Below, piece after piece: positions 47,476 through 58,002 of a stretch of 64,000 nucleotides of DNA. Origin of the DNA: Diphasiastrum complanatum (lineage: Eukaryota > Streptophyta > Lycopodiopsida > Lycopodiales > Lycopodiaceae); the NCBI GenBank assembly GCA_029204225.1, contig CM055096.1:28409995-28473994 (forward strand), read 5' to 3'. The position numbers and the translations under genes were made by a program. The notes under the pieces are model-generated. The model saw nothing but the letters and a program-made list of their open reading frames with translations. It searched no databases and was not told the DNA's origin. Within the stretch, counting starts at the first letter, position 1, and each line of letters begins with the position of its first letter.

Positions 47476-48292
47476 TGTGAAAAAGTACAAAATGGACCAA
47501 GAGTGAATCCTAATCTGATCCTCAAGAGGGATTGGATGTTAGATTTACTTGATCTATCAATCTACATAAGATTAAGATCAATCTAGATCAATTGTAGACA
47601 TAAAAACATAACAAGAACAATCATTAATGAAGGTAAATGTACTTGTTGGTTTCACACGTGTGAAACTGTCAGATACAGACTCCAGCCTGAAAACAAAGTA
47701 CACTATGATAGAACCTCAAAACATTCAAAACAAATGTAGACAAATAGAGAGAATGACACAAAATTGCTTCCAAAATCAAGATTGATGTTTCATATTGATT
47801 GTGGCCAAATATGCCTCTATATATACACTTTTTGGAGCTTGAGGTAATGATCATGCATCAAATCTCACACATGTGGGGATGCTTTGTCATCATCATGCAA
47901 ATTTGACATTTGGATCAAACTTTCTATTTTGAGCATTTTTGCTCCAATTTCCTACTATATGGAGATCTTCATGGAAATTCTCTAGAAGCAAGACTCGCCT
48001 ACTTCAACTTATTCCACACGTGTGAGCTGTCCTCTACACATGGGATATGACACCTATCCAATGTGTTTGGCTCATGCAATCAATAGATTGATGCCATGTG
48101 TCATATATCTAGAAAACTAGTTTTTGGCCTTTTTGGCCACTAGAACTTGAATTAAATCATATGTACAACATATATGATTATGGTACATGACAAGTACACT
48201 AATTTCACAAGTGAGAACAGGCTCCACACATGTGTGATTATCCTATATACAAGATTTTGGCTTTGTCCAAGCATGAGTTTTGCATTTTCACA
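47476..48292 (-). repeat. 3' LTR of copia Y (opposite orientation)
   Basis: 817 bp, TGTGAAAAAGT ... ATTTTCACA, with TGTGAAAA/TTTTCACA ends. On its right the minus strand has the purine tract gaggaggag and about 40 bp of a copia C-terminal tail, so it is a 3' LTR. It matches the partial LTR at 37966-38289, including the GGTTTCACACGTGTGAAACC palindrome. Confidence 0.88.
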
Positions 48293-48340
48293 CTCCTCCT
48301 CAAAAATCTAGATTGGTAATTGCACCATCATGAACAACTT

Positions 48341-48571
48341 TTCAAGATGAGAGAACCTGAAGAGCCACAAATGGAAATGATCATAAATATTCTGTCAAGC
48401 GAGATGGATATTACACTAGGAGAATTTCTTAAGTTGGTGCCTAAAGCAAAAGAAGTATTAGCAGAAAGATTAACTCAGAGCGTACCACCAGTCCATCAGA
48501 AGCAACTTTTTTGTGTCAGGTTTGAAGAAACAAATGAAGTACTCAATGTTGGAACAGCATGGAAAAGTGAG
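48341..48571 (+). mobile_element. Gypsy copy H: gag-protease linker remnant
   Basis: The plus strand reads MREPEEPQMEMIINILSSEM, then DITLGEFLKLVPKAKEVLAE, resembling the spacer before the retropepsin of gypsy polyproteins. The following LTR cuts it off. Identification is by style and position only. Confidence 0.45.
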
Positions 48572-48990
48572 TGTTATGTCCATGACCAGTACATAGGATA
48601 CAATATACTCCTAGTCTTGGATACACGGTACTCCAGTGAAACAAGTTGTTAGTTATGCCACGTCATACTGGACGTGACCCAAAAGTAACTAATATCCTTG
48701 TGAGGCCCAGAACACACTAAGTGGAGTTTAGACAAGGTAATGAGACAATGTATGCATGCGTAGAGTTATTAATAGCAATTCTATGAATAGTTGGTCCATG
48801 CATAGGACTCTATTCTAGGTGAATCTATGTATAGGGGAACATAGGGCTATGCATATGTGCCCAGGATGCATTAGGCTCTATATAAGAGGACCAAACTTGC
48901 CCTACTCCTCATCATGGTTCTTGATTCATTGCCAGAGGTCGAGAATGCTTATGAAGTAGTCGGTCGAGATGGCTTATGAAGTAGTTAGTG
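48572..48990 (+). repeat. LTR of the TGTTATGTCC family
   Basis: Begins TGTTATGTCCATGACC and shares CTTGGATACACGGTACTCC and CCTTGTGAGGCCC blocks with the LTR at 25369; a TATA box (ctctatataagagg) lies near 48880. The right end is not clear because it runs into the minisatellite. Confidence 0.65.
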
Positions 48991-49019
48991 GAGAAGGAAG
49001 AGAAAGTTTATCCTGTTGA

Positions 49020-49950
49020 GAATCGAAGGAGGGTCGTCGGTCGAAAAAAAAAAAATTGTTTTGGTTTTTTACGAAGGGTCGAAAAATTAAGAAAGTATCA
49101 AAAAATTAAGGAAGTATCGAAAAAATAACGAAGGCTCAAAAAAATAACGAAGGCTCAAAAAAATCACGAAAGCTCAAAAAAAATAATGAAGGCTTGAAAA
49201 AACAAGTCAGTTCGGTAGAGATTTGAGTAGGGACTGTCCAGTCGAGATTTCAAGTAAGGTCAGATTGGAAAATTTGAATGGAGGGTCAGATCGAAAAATT
49301 TGAATGTAGGATCAAATTTTTTTTAGTATCAATGGGTAAGCTAGGTGTCAGTTCGGTTAGAAGTCGGCTTGGTCAAAAAGTCGTTGGAACTGGGTACGGT
49401 CAAAATGTCATTAGCTTGGCTCGGTCGAAATGGCGTTAGCTGGGCTTGGTCGAAGTTAGTTCTGGATGTCTCGGTCAAAGTTAGTTCATTAGTGCTTGGT
49501 CGAAGTTAGTTCTAGATTGCTCGGTCGAAGTTTTTTTTTTGAAGAGGCTTGGTTGAAGTTACGTTAGGTGGGCTCGGTTGAAATGTTGTTAGGGATTCGG
49601 TCGAGATTGTGGAAGGAGGCGTTCGGTCGAGATTTGGAATGTAGGGTCCGGTTGCAATGGAGTGTGGCTTGTATCCGGTCGAGATGGAGTGAGGCTGGCT
49701 GTCTAGTCGAGTTTTGAAGGAGGGCGCAGTCGGTCGAGATTTTGGTAAGGTTTGTCAGTTGAGTTTTTTGGTATGGAGGGTTCGGTCAAAATTGTAAATG
49801 TAGAGTCAGTCAAAGTTTGATTTCTTTCAAGACTCGGTCGAAGTGGTATGTGAGTGACTCGGGTGAAGTGGGAGTGATTGACTCGATCGAAGTTAGAGGT
49901 AAAGGTTCTGTCGAAGTTAGCTTGTGGGGACGCGGACAAAATGCGGGCGG
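49020..49950 (+). repeat. Degenerate minisatellite, CGGTCGAAGT core
   Basis: Some 30 loose copies of a 25-45 bp unit built on (C/T)(T/C)CGGTCGA(A/G)(G/A)TT. The best-ordered part (about 49400-49560) has a period near 25 bp (ctcggtcgaagttagttctgg). The first part (49060-49200) uses a shorter cgaaggctcaaaaaaataa unit. No reading frame runs through it. It lies just after an LTR. Confidence 0.85.
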
Positions 49951-50429
49951 AGTGAGTAGAAATTTTTTTTGTTGTTTTGTAGGGGGTGCTTGCTTGTGTA
50001 GGAAAATGGATGATAGGGCCTCATTTTTTGGAGATTTGTAAAATGTGTCTTAGGATTAGGGCTTGTAAGTTGGTTGGGTAACCCTTGTTCAAAAGAGGTT
50101 TGGAAGGCGGTGGCCTCCTGCTCGTTGTGCTTACAGGACTGCTTTGCAGGGCTTTGTTGCTTGTAGGATGATGTTGTGTGCAGATCGTGGATTGTTTTGT
50201 AGGTTGCGTTGATAATCGGTTGCAGGTTTGGATGGCTTTGCAGATGTCGTTTGCGGATTGGAGGTCGTGGAAGGAGATGGGTGTGTTGTTTGTAGATCTG
50301 AAGTGTGGTGCATGTGGTTTCGAGATCTGTTTAGTTTCCCATGTGTGTGCAATTTTCAGAGCTTGTGCTGATATTTAATAGAAATGAAAGGGCGGAACTG
50401 CAGGTAACGCTCTGGTTAGTTCGAACTAA

Positions 50430-50610
50430 GATCATAGAGTTTGAAAATGCTTCTCAGTCCAGAGTTTGTGAAGACCTCTTCTTGCAATGAACTCGTTCAA
50501 AACTATGTGCAATAGGATGTTCTGTCTGCTCGGTCCAGAGTGTTGACAATGGACTTGGTCCAGATTGATGGGAGAAGGCTCGGTCCAGAGTTCTTGCAAT
50601 GGACTATTGG
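50430..50610 (+). repeat. Related minisatellite, CTCGGTCCAGAGT core
   Basis: Several units of the form GGTCCAGA(G)T(T)...(T)GCAATGGACT around 50445-50605. The core resembles the CGGTCGA unit to the left and is probably a diverged branch of it. Confidence 0.7.
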
Positions 50611-52341
50611 AAGGTTTGCGGATCTCAAGGCAACCCTAGCCCTAGTTAATAAGTGAGAGGGATTTGGCACCCTACGTGTGTAAGTCCAACCCGATGATCA
50701 CATAGTTATTTGGTTAGTTACAAGTCAATAAAAGGACTTTAGGCCTTTTTGTGGGACTTTTAATGTTGTAGGGCCTAATTGTCAAGTTAGTGAATAAAGT
50801 TGGGTTTCCCTCCAATTTGGATGGTTCCCACTCTTTTTTAAATTTGAATAATTAGGGAGGCAGAACTGGACCAATAGGATTCAGAGGCCAGGGTCCTCCT
50901 CTCTATTATAGAAAGGGACCAACTCGAGTTCCTCCACATGTTCATTTCCTCATTTCAATAAAGCAGATTGATTATCTTTAGGAATGGATTGATGAATGTC
51001 CTTGCTCTCTATCACTTTTCCTCCACCTCTCATGTTTTTTTTGGTTTTTGCTAATTGTTGGATCTGAATGTTATTGGGATAGTATGTTATTATACTTTTT
51101 GTGAGAGAGAAAGGGAGAGAGAGAAAGAGTAAGCTATCTTTGTTGTGGATGCGTAGTGTTAATGGATGTGTAGTGTTAATGGTTAGGGTTAATGGATGTT
51201 AGAGTTAGATTTGGATCCTCCATTCGTGTTGAAATCTGAACTATACTATTGCTCTCATGCGAACGAACCTACACGTGACAAATCTCTTTGATGCTAGATT
51301 GAAAGATATTCAGATCACCAATCTTAAGATCCATTTGGATCTGAGATATCAGAGAAAATAACAAAAAACGGTCAAATCTGCCAGATTTTGGTCAAAAAGA
51401 GACAAAAATCGTCATCAGAGCTGATAACTTTTTACCATCTTTCAGAAAACCTTCACCGAGTTGCATACACCTTCGATCTTGATCACAAAACCTTCAATTT
51501 GAAGGGCGAAGATTAATTCCCAACAGATTTTCAGAAACATCAAAAAAATCGTCAAAAAACACCAAAAAATCACCAAAACCCTAAACAGAAAAAGAACCTT
51601 CGCCCGATTCACTGTGCATAGGTGTGATTCAAATCTATCTACTGCCAGGTCGACGAAGAATAATACCAAAAATAGAAGGGTTTTCAGAAAATCAGTTGTC
51701 ATATTGTCATATTTTTGTCAAAAAGTCACTTTTTCGCAAAAATACCAGTATTACTCTTGATCCTTAGCCAAAACCTTCGCCGAGTTTCCAGAACATTCTA
51801 TTTATAGTAAAATACTATTTTTGAGTTCAACAAAGATTCTTCTTGTCCAGATCATAAAAAATATTGATTTTTACCTTCGCCCACTTCAGAAACTGTATTT
51901 TCTTGTGTCAAAAACCTTCGTCCGGTTTTCCATAATTTTATCTGTGTCAGATCTTGCATCCGAGTGTTTGGAGAAGGCTATTAACCAAGAAATTGTCAGA
52001 AAAGTTGATCAGAGAGTTTTTTTTTTTTTTTTCCAAAATAGCACTGTTAAACCTTCGTCGAGCCAACCTTTGCCTAGGGACCTTCGCTAGTCCTATTTTT
52101 AGATTCTAATTTTCTAGATCAAGTCTCTGTCAAAATTTGGGTCAAATCTGATATATTCTGATTTGGATTATGAGAAAAATTTCATTTTGGAAGTATCGAT
52201 TGATTGAATTTCGAAATCTTTTTCACGATATAGAATCATATTCTTGAAAAGTAAATAGATCTAGCAAATCTGATCTAAGATAGTTTTAGACTAAAAAATC
52301 TAGATCCAATCTCATTGTCTGCTTGATTTGAATTTGCGACG
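50611..52341 (+). mobile_element. Probable gypsy LTR/leader ahead of gag
   Basis: LTR-like signals near 50930-50980 (a TATA-like ctattatagaaaggg, then aataaa) are followed by an AT-rich leader with repeated ccttcgcc phrases like the one at 43681-44012. LTR ends and a primer site could not be fixed. Confidence 0.5.
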
Positions 52342-53290
52342 ATGGCTGCCCCTGGACGTGCCCCTCAGGAAGTCAATCCTGTTATTGTTAGAAGAGCATC
52401 CCGTTTGGATCTACCCAAATACAATGGGTTAACAGATCCAGTTAGATTTCTTCAGATCTATGTTGAATCCTGTGAAGTCTATGGCGAAATTTTCCCTCAA
52501 GATAATATTGAAAGAGCCCTTATCACACGGTTCAAACCGCAAAAGTTTATGGAAGACCCTTTCCTACTTTCAAGTAAAATTAAAATGGGAAAGCGGGAAA
52601 TGGTTCGATATTACATTGAACGGGTAAAACGCCTCAAATCTGAGTGCGAACCTAAGCTGATTAACGAAAATGCCATGATTATGTGGTTTTTGTCAAGTCT
52701 ACCTAAACGGATCAGACGTGAGCTGAAACGCCATAATGAGTATGCACTCTTGCAAAATGCTATGGACGATGCAATTCGGGAGGATGATGAAGATTCAGAT
52801 GATGAGCCGAATATCAATATGTTGCCTTATACAGCAGGGCAGACTACTACGACATCCGCCACTATTGCATCAACGAATGCCAACGCTACTGCAGAAATGA
52901 TGCTCAATGAGTTCGAGAAACTTGGGAAGAACTAGCAGAAACAGATGGAAAAGTTGCAGTCGCAATTTGATGAGAAGATCAAAGCATTGGAAGATTTTCA
53001 CGGAAAAGCGAGCAAGGAATCTGAAAAGTTTGCAAAGACTTTTCCTACCAGGGAAACTGTCTGGTGTTCTATTCGCACAGGAAATCACACAGTGAATCAG
53101 TGTCCTCAATTAAAAAAACGAATGGAAATCAGTGTATGCCATTTGTGTAATTCGCCTGATCATGAGACTGCTTTTTGCAACTTCAACCCTCGGATAATTC
53201 AGCAACGGTATGCCCAAATGGGATATTGAGAACCACAGTATGAAGGAAATCCAGCAGCTAGACCTCGGTTTGCATACTGCAGGCACTTCG
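52342..53290 (+). mobile_element. Ty3/gypsy gag (same family as copy H)
   Basis: Gag on the plus strand: MAAPGRAPQEVNPVIVRRAS, LDLPKYNGLTDPVRFLQIYV, RFKPQKFMEDPFLLSSKIKM, MIMWFLSSLPKRIRRELKRH, then an acidic stretch, a coiled-coil-like part, a CPQLKKR knuckle region and CHLCNSPDHETAFC. No pol follows. Relatively well kept but broken. Confidence 0.85.
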
Positions 53291-53860
53291 CCTCAGAGCG
53301 AGGACAACCACACATTTATAAAAATTAATTTTTTACTAAACAAGAATCTTGTTTTATACTGGATGCAAGGTAATTAAATATCTTCAAATCCTAAATGTCT
53401 TAAAATTGTGGCATAATGGTTAGCATTTTCTTTTATTACCTCAAGGAATGGACTATGATTCAAAGTGTGAGAATGGATAGAGTTATGACAACAATAAGAA
53501 ACATTATAAAATGATATTTTGTGAATGCAATCAGGTAGTATTTATTCAAATATCGATGGTGGTGGTGATGATGGTGTGTAATGCACATTGAAACCCTAGG
53601 GATCCCCTATGTGCGTGCGACTATGGATGCCCAACAACAAATCTAAGCTCAAGCAACACACACACACACACACACAACTAATACCTATATGTGTGTATGT
53701 GCGTGCGACTATCGAGGCCCGACAAAAATCTAAGCTCGGGCATCACGCACGTAGAAAACTAAACCAAACCACGAAATATTTGAGGCCTGCTAAAAAGTCA
53801 AAATTTGTAATGGGCATTCCCCTGGCCATGATGTGCCTAGCAGGAGTGGGCCAAACTACT
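53291..53860. other. Spacer with a CA microsatellite; upstream region of host locus 2
   Basis: No gene. A (CA)n run lies at about 53655-53676. The phrase GTGCGTGCGACTAT-GA-GCCC occurs twice (53610 and 53700), forming a diverged direct repeat of about 90 bp around the CA run. Confidence 0.6.
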
Positions 53861-53869
53861 CAGGGATGG

Positions 53870-53877
53870 CTATAAAG
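53870..53877 (+). promoter_or_regulatory. TATA box, host locus 2
   Basis: ctataaaggcc in a GC-flanked setting about 190 bp before a strong splice donor. The downstream sequence is pyrimidine-rich (cccttctccattcttctt), typical of plant 5' leaders. An old LTR promoter cannot be fully excluded. Confidence 0.5.
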
Positions 53878-53899
53878 GCCAAAGGGAAAAGGGGGGCAG

Positions 53900-54060
53900 T
53901 CTCAAAGGGGTCCCTTCTCCATTCTTCTTGGGAAAAGGTGTTTTTGGGTGACTTTAGACCCCCATTTCCATCTATTTTCATTTCTCTCTATTTTTGTTGA
54001 GGAGGAGGAGGAGGTTGGATACTCTTGACCGGCAAGTACACATGAAAGAAAGAAGAAAAG
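53900..54060 (+). other. Probable 5' leader exon, host locus 2
   Basis: Runs from after the TATA box to AAAAG|GTAGGT at 54060/54061, a near-perfect donor. An acceptor ttggctgcag ends at 54648, giving a possible 588-bp leader intron that holds the TTC and GATA microsatellites. A short upstream ATG (54042) is present. Inference from splice signals only. Confidence 0.4.
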
Positions 54061-54122
54061 GTAGGTATCTGTAACGTAATATTCTGATTGTACTGTTCCG
54101 ATCCGGTTCTTTCTTGCACGCA

Positions 54123-54160
54123 TCTTCTTTCTTCTTCTTCTTCTTCTTCTTCTTCTTTCT
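54123..54160 (+). repeat. TTC microsatellite
   Basis: About 12 TTC units with one or two interruptions, in the probable leader intron. Confidence 0.9.
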
Positions 54161-54198
54161 TGTTATTCTTATTCGATTCAAGGAAATAAATAAATAGA

Positions 54199-54347
54199 TA
54201 GATAGATAGATGGATGGATGGTTGATTGGTGTGAATTTCATCCAGGCCTGAGAATTGAGCCTTTGGCTTTTATCATAGATAGATAGATGGATGGATGGTT
54301 GATTGGTGTCACATTTCATCTAGGCTTGAGGATTCAGCATTGAGCCT
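54199..54347 (+). repeat. Tandem duplication with GATA/GGAT runs
   Basis: agatagatagatggatggat, then ggttgattggtgt and a tcatc(c/t)aggc(c/t)tgag stretch occur at about 54199-54262 and again at 54277-54347, a diverged 75-80 bp tandem copy. Confidence 0.85.
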
Positions 54348-55100
54348 TGCTTTTGTAATATTCTTGAGGTAAGCGACACTTTCAGTCCTGGAGTTGTTTG
54401 TGCTCTTCGTTTGTGCTCAGCTTTTCTGTGGACTCGTCCTTTCTTGGAATTTGTGATGTGAGAGCTTTTTTGCCTGTGGCTGCTGTGTTTGGCAACCGTT
54501 GCTGCTTTATGACTTTTTTTCTGGAGTTCTTGATCGGACATTTTTTTCAATTTGCAGTTGTAGATCTTAAAATTTGACGGCAAGAACTTGATCAGGAAAA
54601 GCAGTTTAAAGTCCTTTAACGTTCATTGCCTCGTATGTTTGGCTGCAGAAATTAATCATTGAGGGGCTGCTTTTCTTTGAATTCACTCAGAGGTAACGGC
54701 ATTTCATCCGTGGTGGCCTGCAACTGCCAATTGGTAGTAGCTTCCTCGACATAAAAGCTGCAGCTTTTTCCGGAAACGACAGAAACTGGAGGCCGTTAAT
54801 CTGTTTAATCTGGAACGCCATGCTGCACAAGTGACACGTGAAGAGAATGGGAAACTAGAGCTCAACGGATTGATCTGCGATTTTCTATCTTTTGCTGTTC
54901 GTGCACTAGATGCCAGGTCCAGTTTCAGTTCTATGCAAGTGTTTCATAGATGTTAAAAGCAGATGTGGCTGAAGTTTGGAACTAAGGAATCTAGCAGGCC
55001 AATTGGCAAAGGATTGCGGCAGGGATTGAAACACCTTGTATATAACGGTGTGTATTAGAGCAATCGAGGTGAGATCTTTGTGTAAGCAGCAGCAAGCATA

Positions 55101-55526
55101 GTGTTGCAAAACATGAACGGCACCGGGCAGGTATGCTGTACTTCAGGCTCTTTATCAATTTGGCATATGGGAGCTGACTTCTCAAAATCCTTCACACAAT
55201 CTGCCTGCTTGCCTGGATCCATTGACCATGGGGTTACAAGGCCAGTTCAACGGCCCACCTCTGGAAACACATGCTACAGTTATGTGCATGTCACTTCTTT
55301 CACTGCACGGAGCAACAACGCCTGCAAGAAGGGTTGTTATGGCAGGCTCGAGAATCCAAATGTAACAGGCAAGGGTATTTTGAGCAGTGGAGTTAGGGTA
55401 ATGTGCTCCCCAGTGAGAGGCGTGCCTTCTTCGAATGAAGAGTGTGGAAGAGATCAAAAGAAGGAAGCTGCAGTGATGAAGGATGGTGCCATTGTTATCA
55501 GAGATGATCTGGATGTTCTTTTGCAG
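55101..55526 (+). CDS. Candidate first exon of a Ycf45/SPD1-like plastid P-loop ATPase
   Basis: 142 codons from ATG 55101 (or ATG 55113) to CAG before a GTGATT donor, phase 0. The N-terminal 120 residues are rich in S, T, G and C with few acidic residues, as in a plastid transit peptide, and lack domains. The last part, KDGAIVIRDDLDVLLQ, resembles the start of the conserved region of Ycf45/SPD1-type AAA/R3H ATPases, which continues ILPP-LR...HP-RD-LIEVV-DLGRRPEARF; that would lie in the next exon, which I did not find. Context supports a host gene: TATA box, leader, no transposon motif, a 3' donor. Could also be an unknown plant-specific protein. Confidence 0.42.
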
Positions 55527-55627
55527 GTGATTTGTTGATGGAAATGCTAAAACTAAAATGCTTTTGAGTAACAGCTCTGTTTAACTTGAGTATTTTGTAA
55601 TGTAATTAACTAATGTGATGATCATTG

Positions 55628-55658
55628 TTTTTTTTTTTTTTTTTTTTTTTCTTTTTTT

Positions 55659-55731
<73 letters not shown>
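55628..55731 (+). repeat. Poly-T plus (GA)35 microsatellite
   Basis: Two T-runs (about 23 and 10 bases, split by one C) run straight into an uninterrupted GA repeat of 70 bp (55662-55731). The ORF across it (-) is low complexity and not real. Confidence 0.95.
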
Positions 55732-55735
<4 letters not shown>

Positions 55736-55739
55736 TTAG

Positions 55740-56492
55740 TGTCTTGCCCATGCCAAAGGTACAGAAGACAAAATGAATACATCTCAAGTGTGTAAAATGC
55801 TTTTTGGTATTATCAACCCTTGAGATTATAGAGAATCTAACCTGCCCAACTCGAGCACAATACGCCAACCCACCACATGTTGAAATGAAACAACGGTAGA
55901 GTAAAACATCTTAAATACAATAAAAAAAAAAGTGTATACATCTAGAATCACTAGAAAGACAAGCTCCATAACTAAATTAGAATGCTTCAAAGTGATGGCA
56001 TGAAACTGTATCGTCATCCAGTCTTGATTAAAAATCAGGTGATGTGTGTCCTCATTGGAGGTATAACTGCCATAGGTGGAGTGTGTTGTCATTGCTATTA
56101 GGAAGATCGTATACGAGAACTCTAATTGTGTGTCCTTCAAGTAGGATGAGTTGCTCTAGCCGCTATACGGTGTTGTATATGTGTATATCCCACCTTCGAT
56201 CTCTGTGCTGGTCCTAAGTAGGAGTGTCGATAGCATCCTGATCGGACTCTTAATCGGCCTGAGATGTTCACTTAGAGGAAGAAAGAAGTGATATGGAACT
56301 GTGTATCGTGATGACTTTGCTGCTCATTCTGACATAGATCCTTCCGTAGTAGAAACATCTCTCGTACCATGAGGGCAACACATTGCTGATCCTCATATGC
56401 AATGAAAGAGCACAAGGTGATTGGCATGTCTCTGACATGGCAATTATATCTCCCCCCTTATCTCATAGTATGGGGCACTTGAAGATGAAGTG
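55740..56492. other. Unassigned, probable intron of host locus 2
   Basis: No gene seen. The minus-strand ORF at 55826-56140 has no domain. Confidence 0.4.
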
Positions 56493-57869
56493 TGTGAAGA
56501 TCAAACCAAGATCCTGCTCCATAAGGAGTGCCGTGGAGCCAAACCACCCAACCAAGTAGAAACTAAAAGTCAAACCCCAATCAGCTTCACCCCATAGAGG
56601 AGAAGGAGAGGTTTTGGCAACTAATACCAGAAACTGGGTTTGTAAGAGGGCGAGTTCTTGCAGGTATATATAGACCCTTGGAGCTAGGAATATCTCTTCC
56701 AGAATCCTGATCCCCTACTAAATCCTTATTCAATTGCTTTTGACCTCCTCATCGTGCATAGAAGCTGTTAATCACTATGCACTACTCCACATGTCCTAAT
56801 TGGAGTGCCTGGGTCCTCACGGCCTAGTTCAGAATGACGAGGCGTAACTAATAAACTCGTACACCGGTGTACCGAATATCCACGTCAAGCATTATTCCAA
56901 ACCCTCTGAACTGGACATGGACATAATATTTTCTCCCTTTTAAACAAGTTATGTCCTCAGAACAGAAAAGAAAATAAAAATCCTATTCTTTAACTTTAAC
57001 GCTTAACCAAAAAAAAAATCATTATCCTTAGTCTGACCCAACTTGTCGAATAAGTACTCAAATATAGAACGATTTTGTTTGTCCCTGCTCTGGAGCACTA
57101 TCTCAAGTTGTAAAAGTACACCAAGCGATAAATTTTTCAGTTGGGTTTTGATTCTCCATCAAAAACCTTCAAAAATCGAGTAAATTGCAGTTAAGACTAT
57201 GGAGAACATCCATAACACTTATCTTTAGGCTGAAAACAATCAAGATCCCTAGAAGCCACGTATTTGGAAGGTCAATTTCACCACCAAAAAGAAAAAGCAA
57301 GGAGTTACTATCAAAAGCTACAAACAAGTAAAAAGCGTCTCCACCTTTTGATCGATGCAAGCCCAGGCTCTAATACCACTGTGAAGATCAAACCAAGTGT
57401 AGATCCTTAAGATCCTGCTACATATGCCAAAAGGAGTGTTGTGGAGCCAAACCACACAACCAAGTAGAAATTGAAAGTCAAACCCCAATCAACTTCACCC
57501 CGGCGCCATGGTGACTAAATACAGGAGAGAAGAGGTTTCTGGCAACTTAATACCGAAACTTAGGTGTGTAGGAGGGCGAGTGTAAGTAGGTATATATAGA
57601 CCCCTAGATCCTAGGAATATTCCTTCCAGGACCTTGATCCTTTACTAAATCAATTGCTTTTGATCTCCTCAATATGCATAAAAGTTGTCAATCGCCATGC
57701 ACTACTCCACATGTCCTAATTGGAGCGCCTAGGTCCTCACAAGGTTATTAATTACATTTATGGCCTAGTTCGGAATGATTGAGTGTAACTAATAAACTTG
57801 TACATTGGAGTGTCGAATATCCACGTCAAGGATTATTCCGAATCCATTGAACCGGACATGGACGTGAAA
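56493..57869 (-). mobile_element. TRIM-like miniature LTR element
   Basis: Two direct LTRs (56493-56928, 436 bp; 57380-57869, 490 bp) enclose only 451 bp. Minus-strand signals are complete: a primer site TGGTATTAGAGCC (57366-57378) one base inside the right (5') LTR, and a purine tract aaaagggagaaaa (56929-56941) against the left (3') LTR. Flanks aagtg and aattg are a near-match target duplication. The interior has no pol motif. The LTRs are clearly diverged from each other, so the copy is old. LTR sequence is shared with 25369 and 48572, which may belong to a larger relative. Confidence 0.82.
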
Positions 57870-58002
57870 AATTGCTCCTTGGTTTTAGCCTTGCCAACCC
57901 CGAAGATATGGAGGATGATGATTCAAACTTAAAGGATGTTAATTTAGACTTTGTGGATGTTGATGAGGACAAGCACATGAGGGAGCTTGACAATGTTACC
58001 CT

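Noticed and set aside
53409-53435. tRNA-like phrase gcataatggttagcat
   Set aside because: Only a D-arm-like word; no acceptor stem, anticodon arm or T-arm around it.
55182-55457. 91-codon minus-strand ORF
   Set aside because: Antisense shadow of the candidate host exon at 55101-55526.
55581-55868. 95-codon minus-strand ORF with a serine/leucine run
   Set aside because: It is the GA microsatellite and poly-T read as protein.
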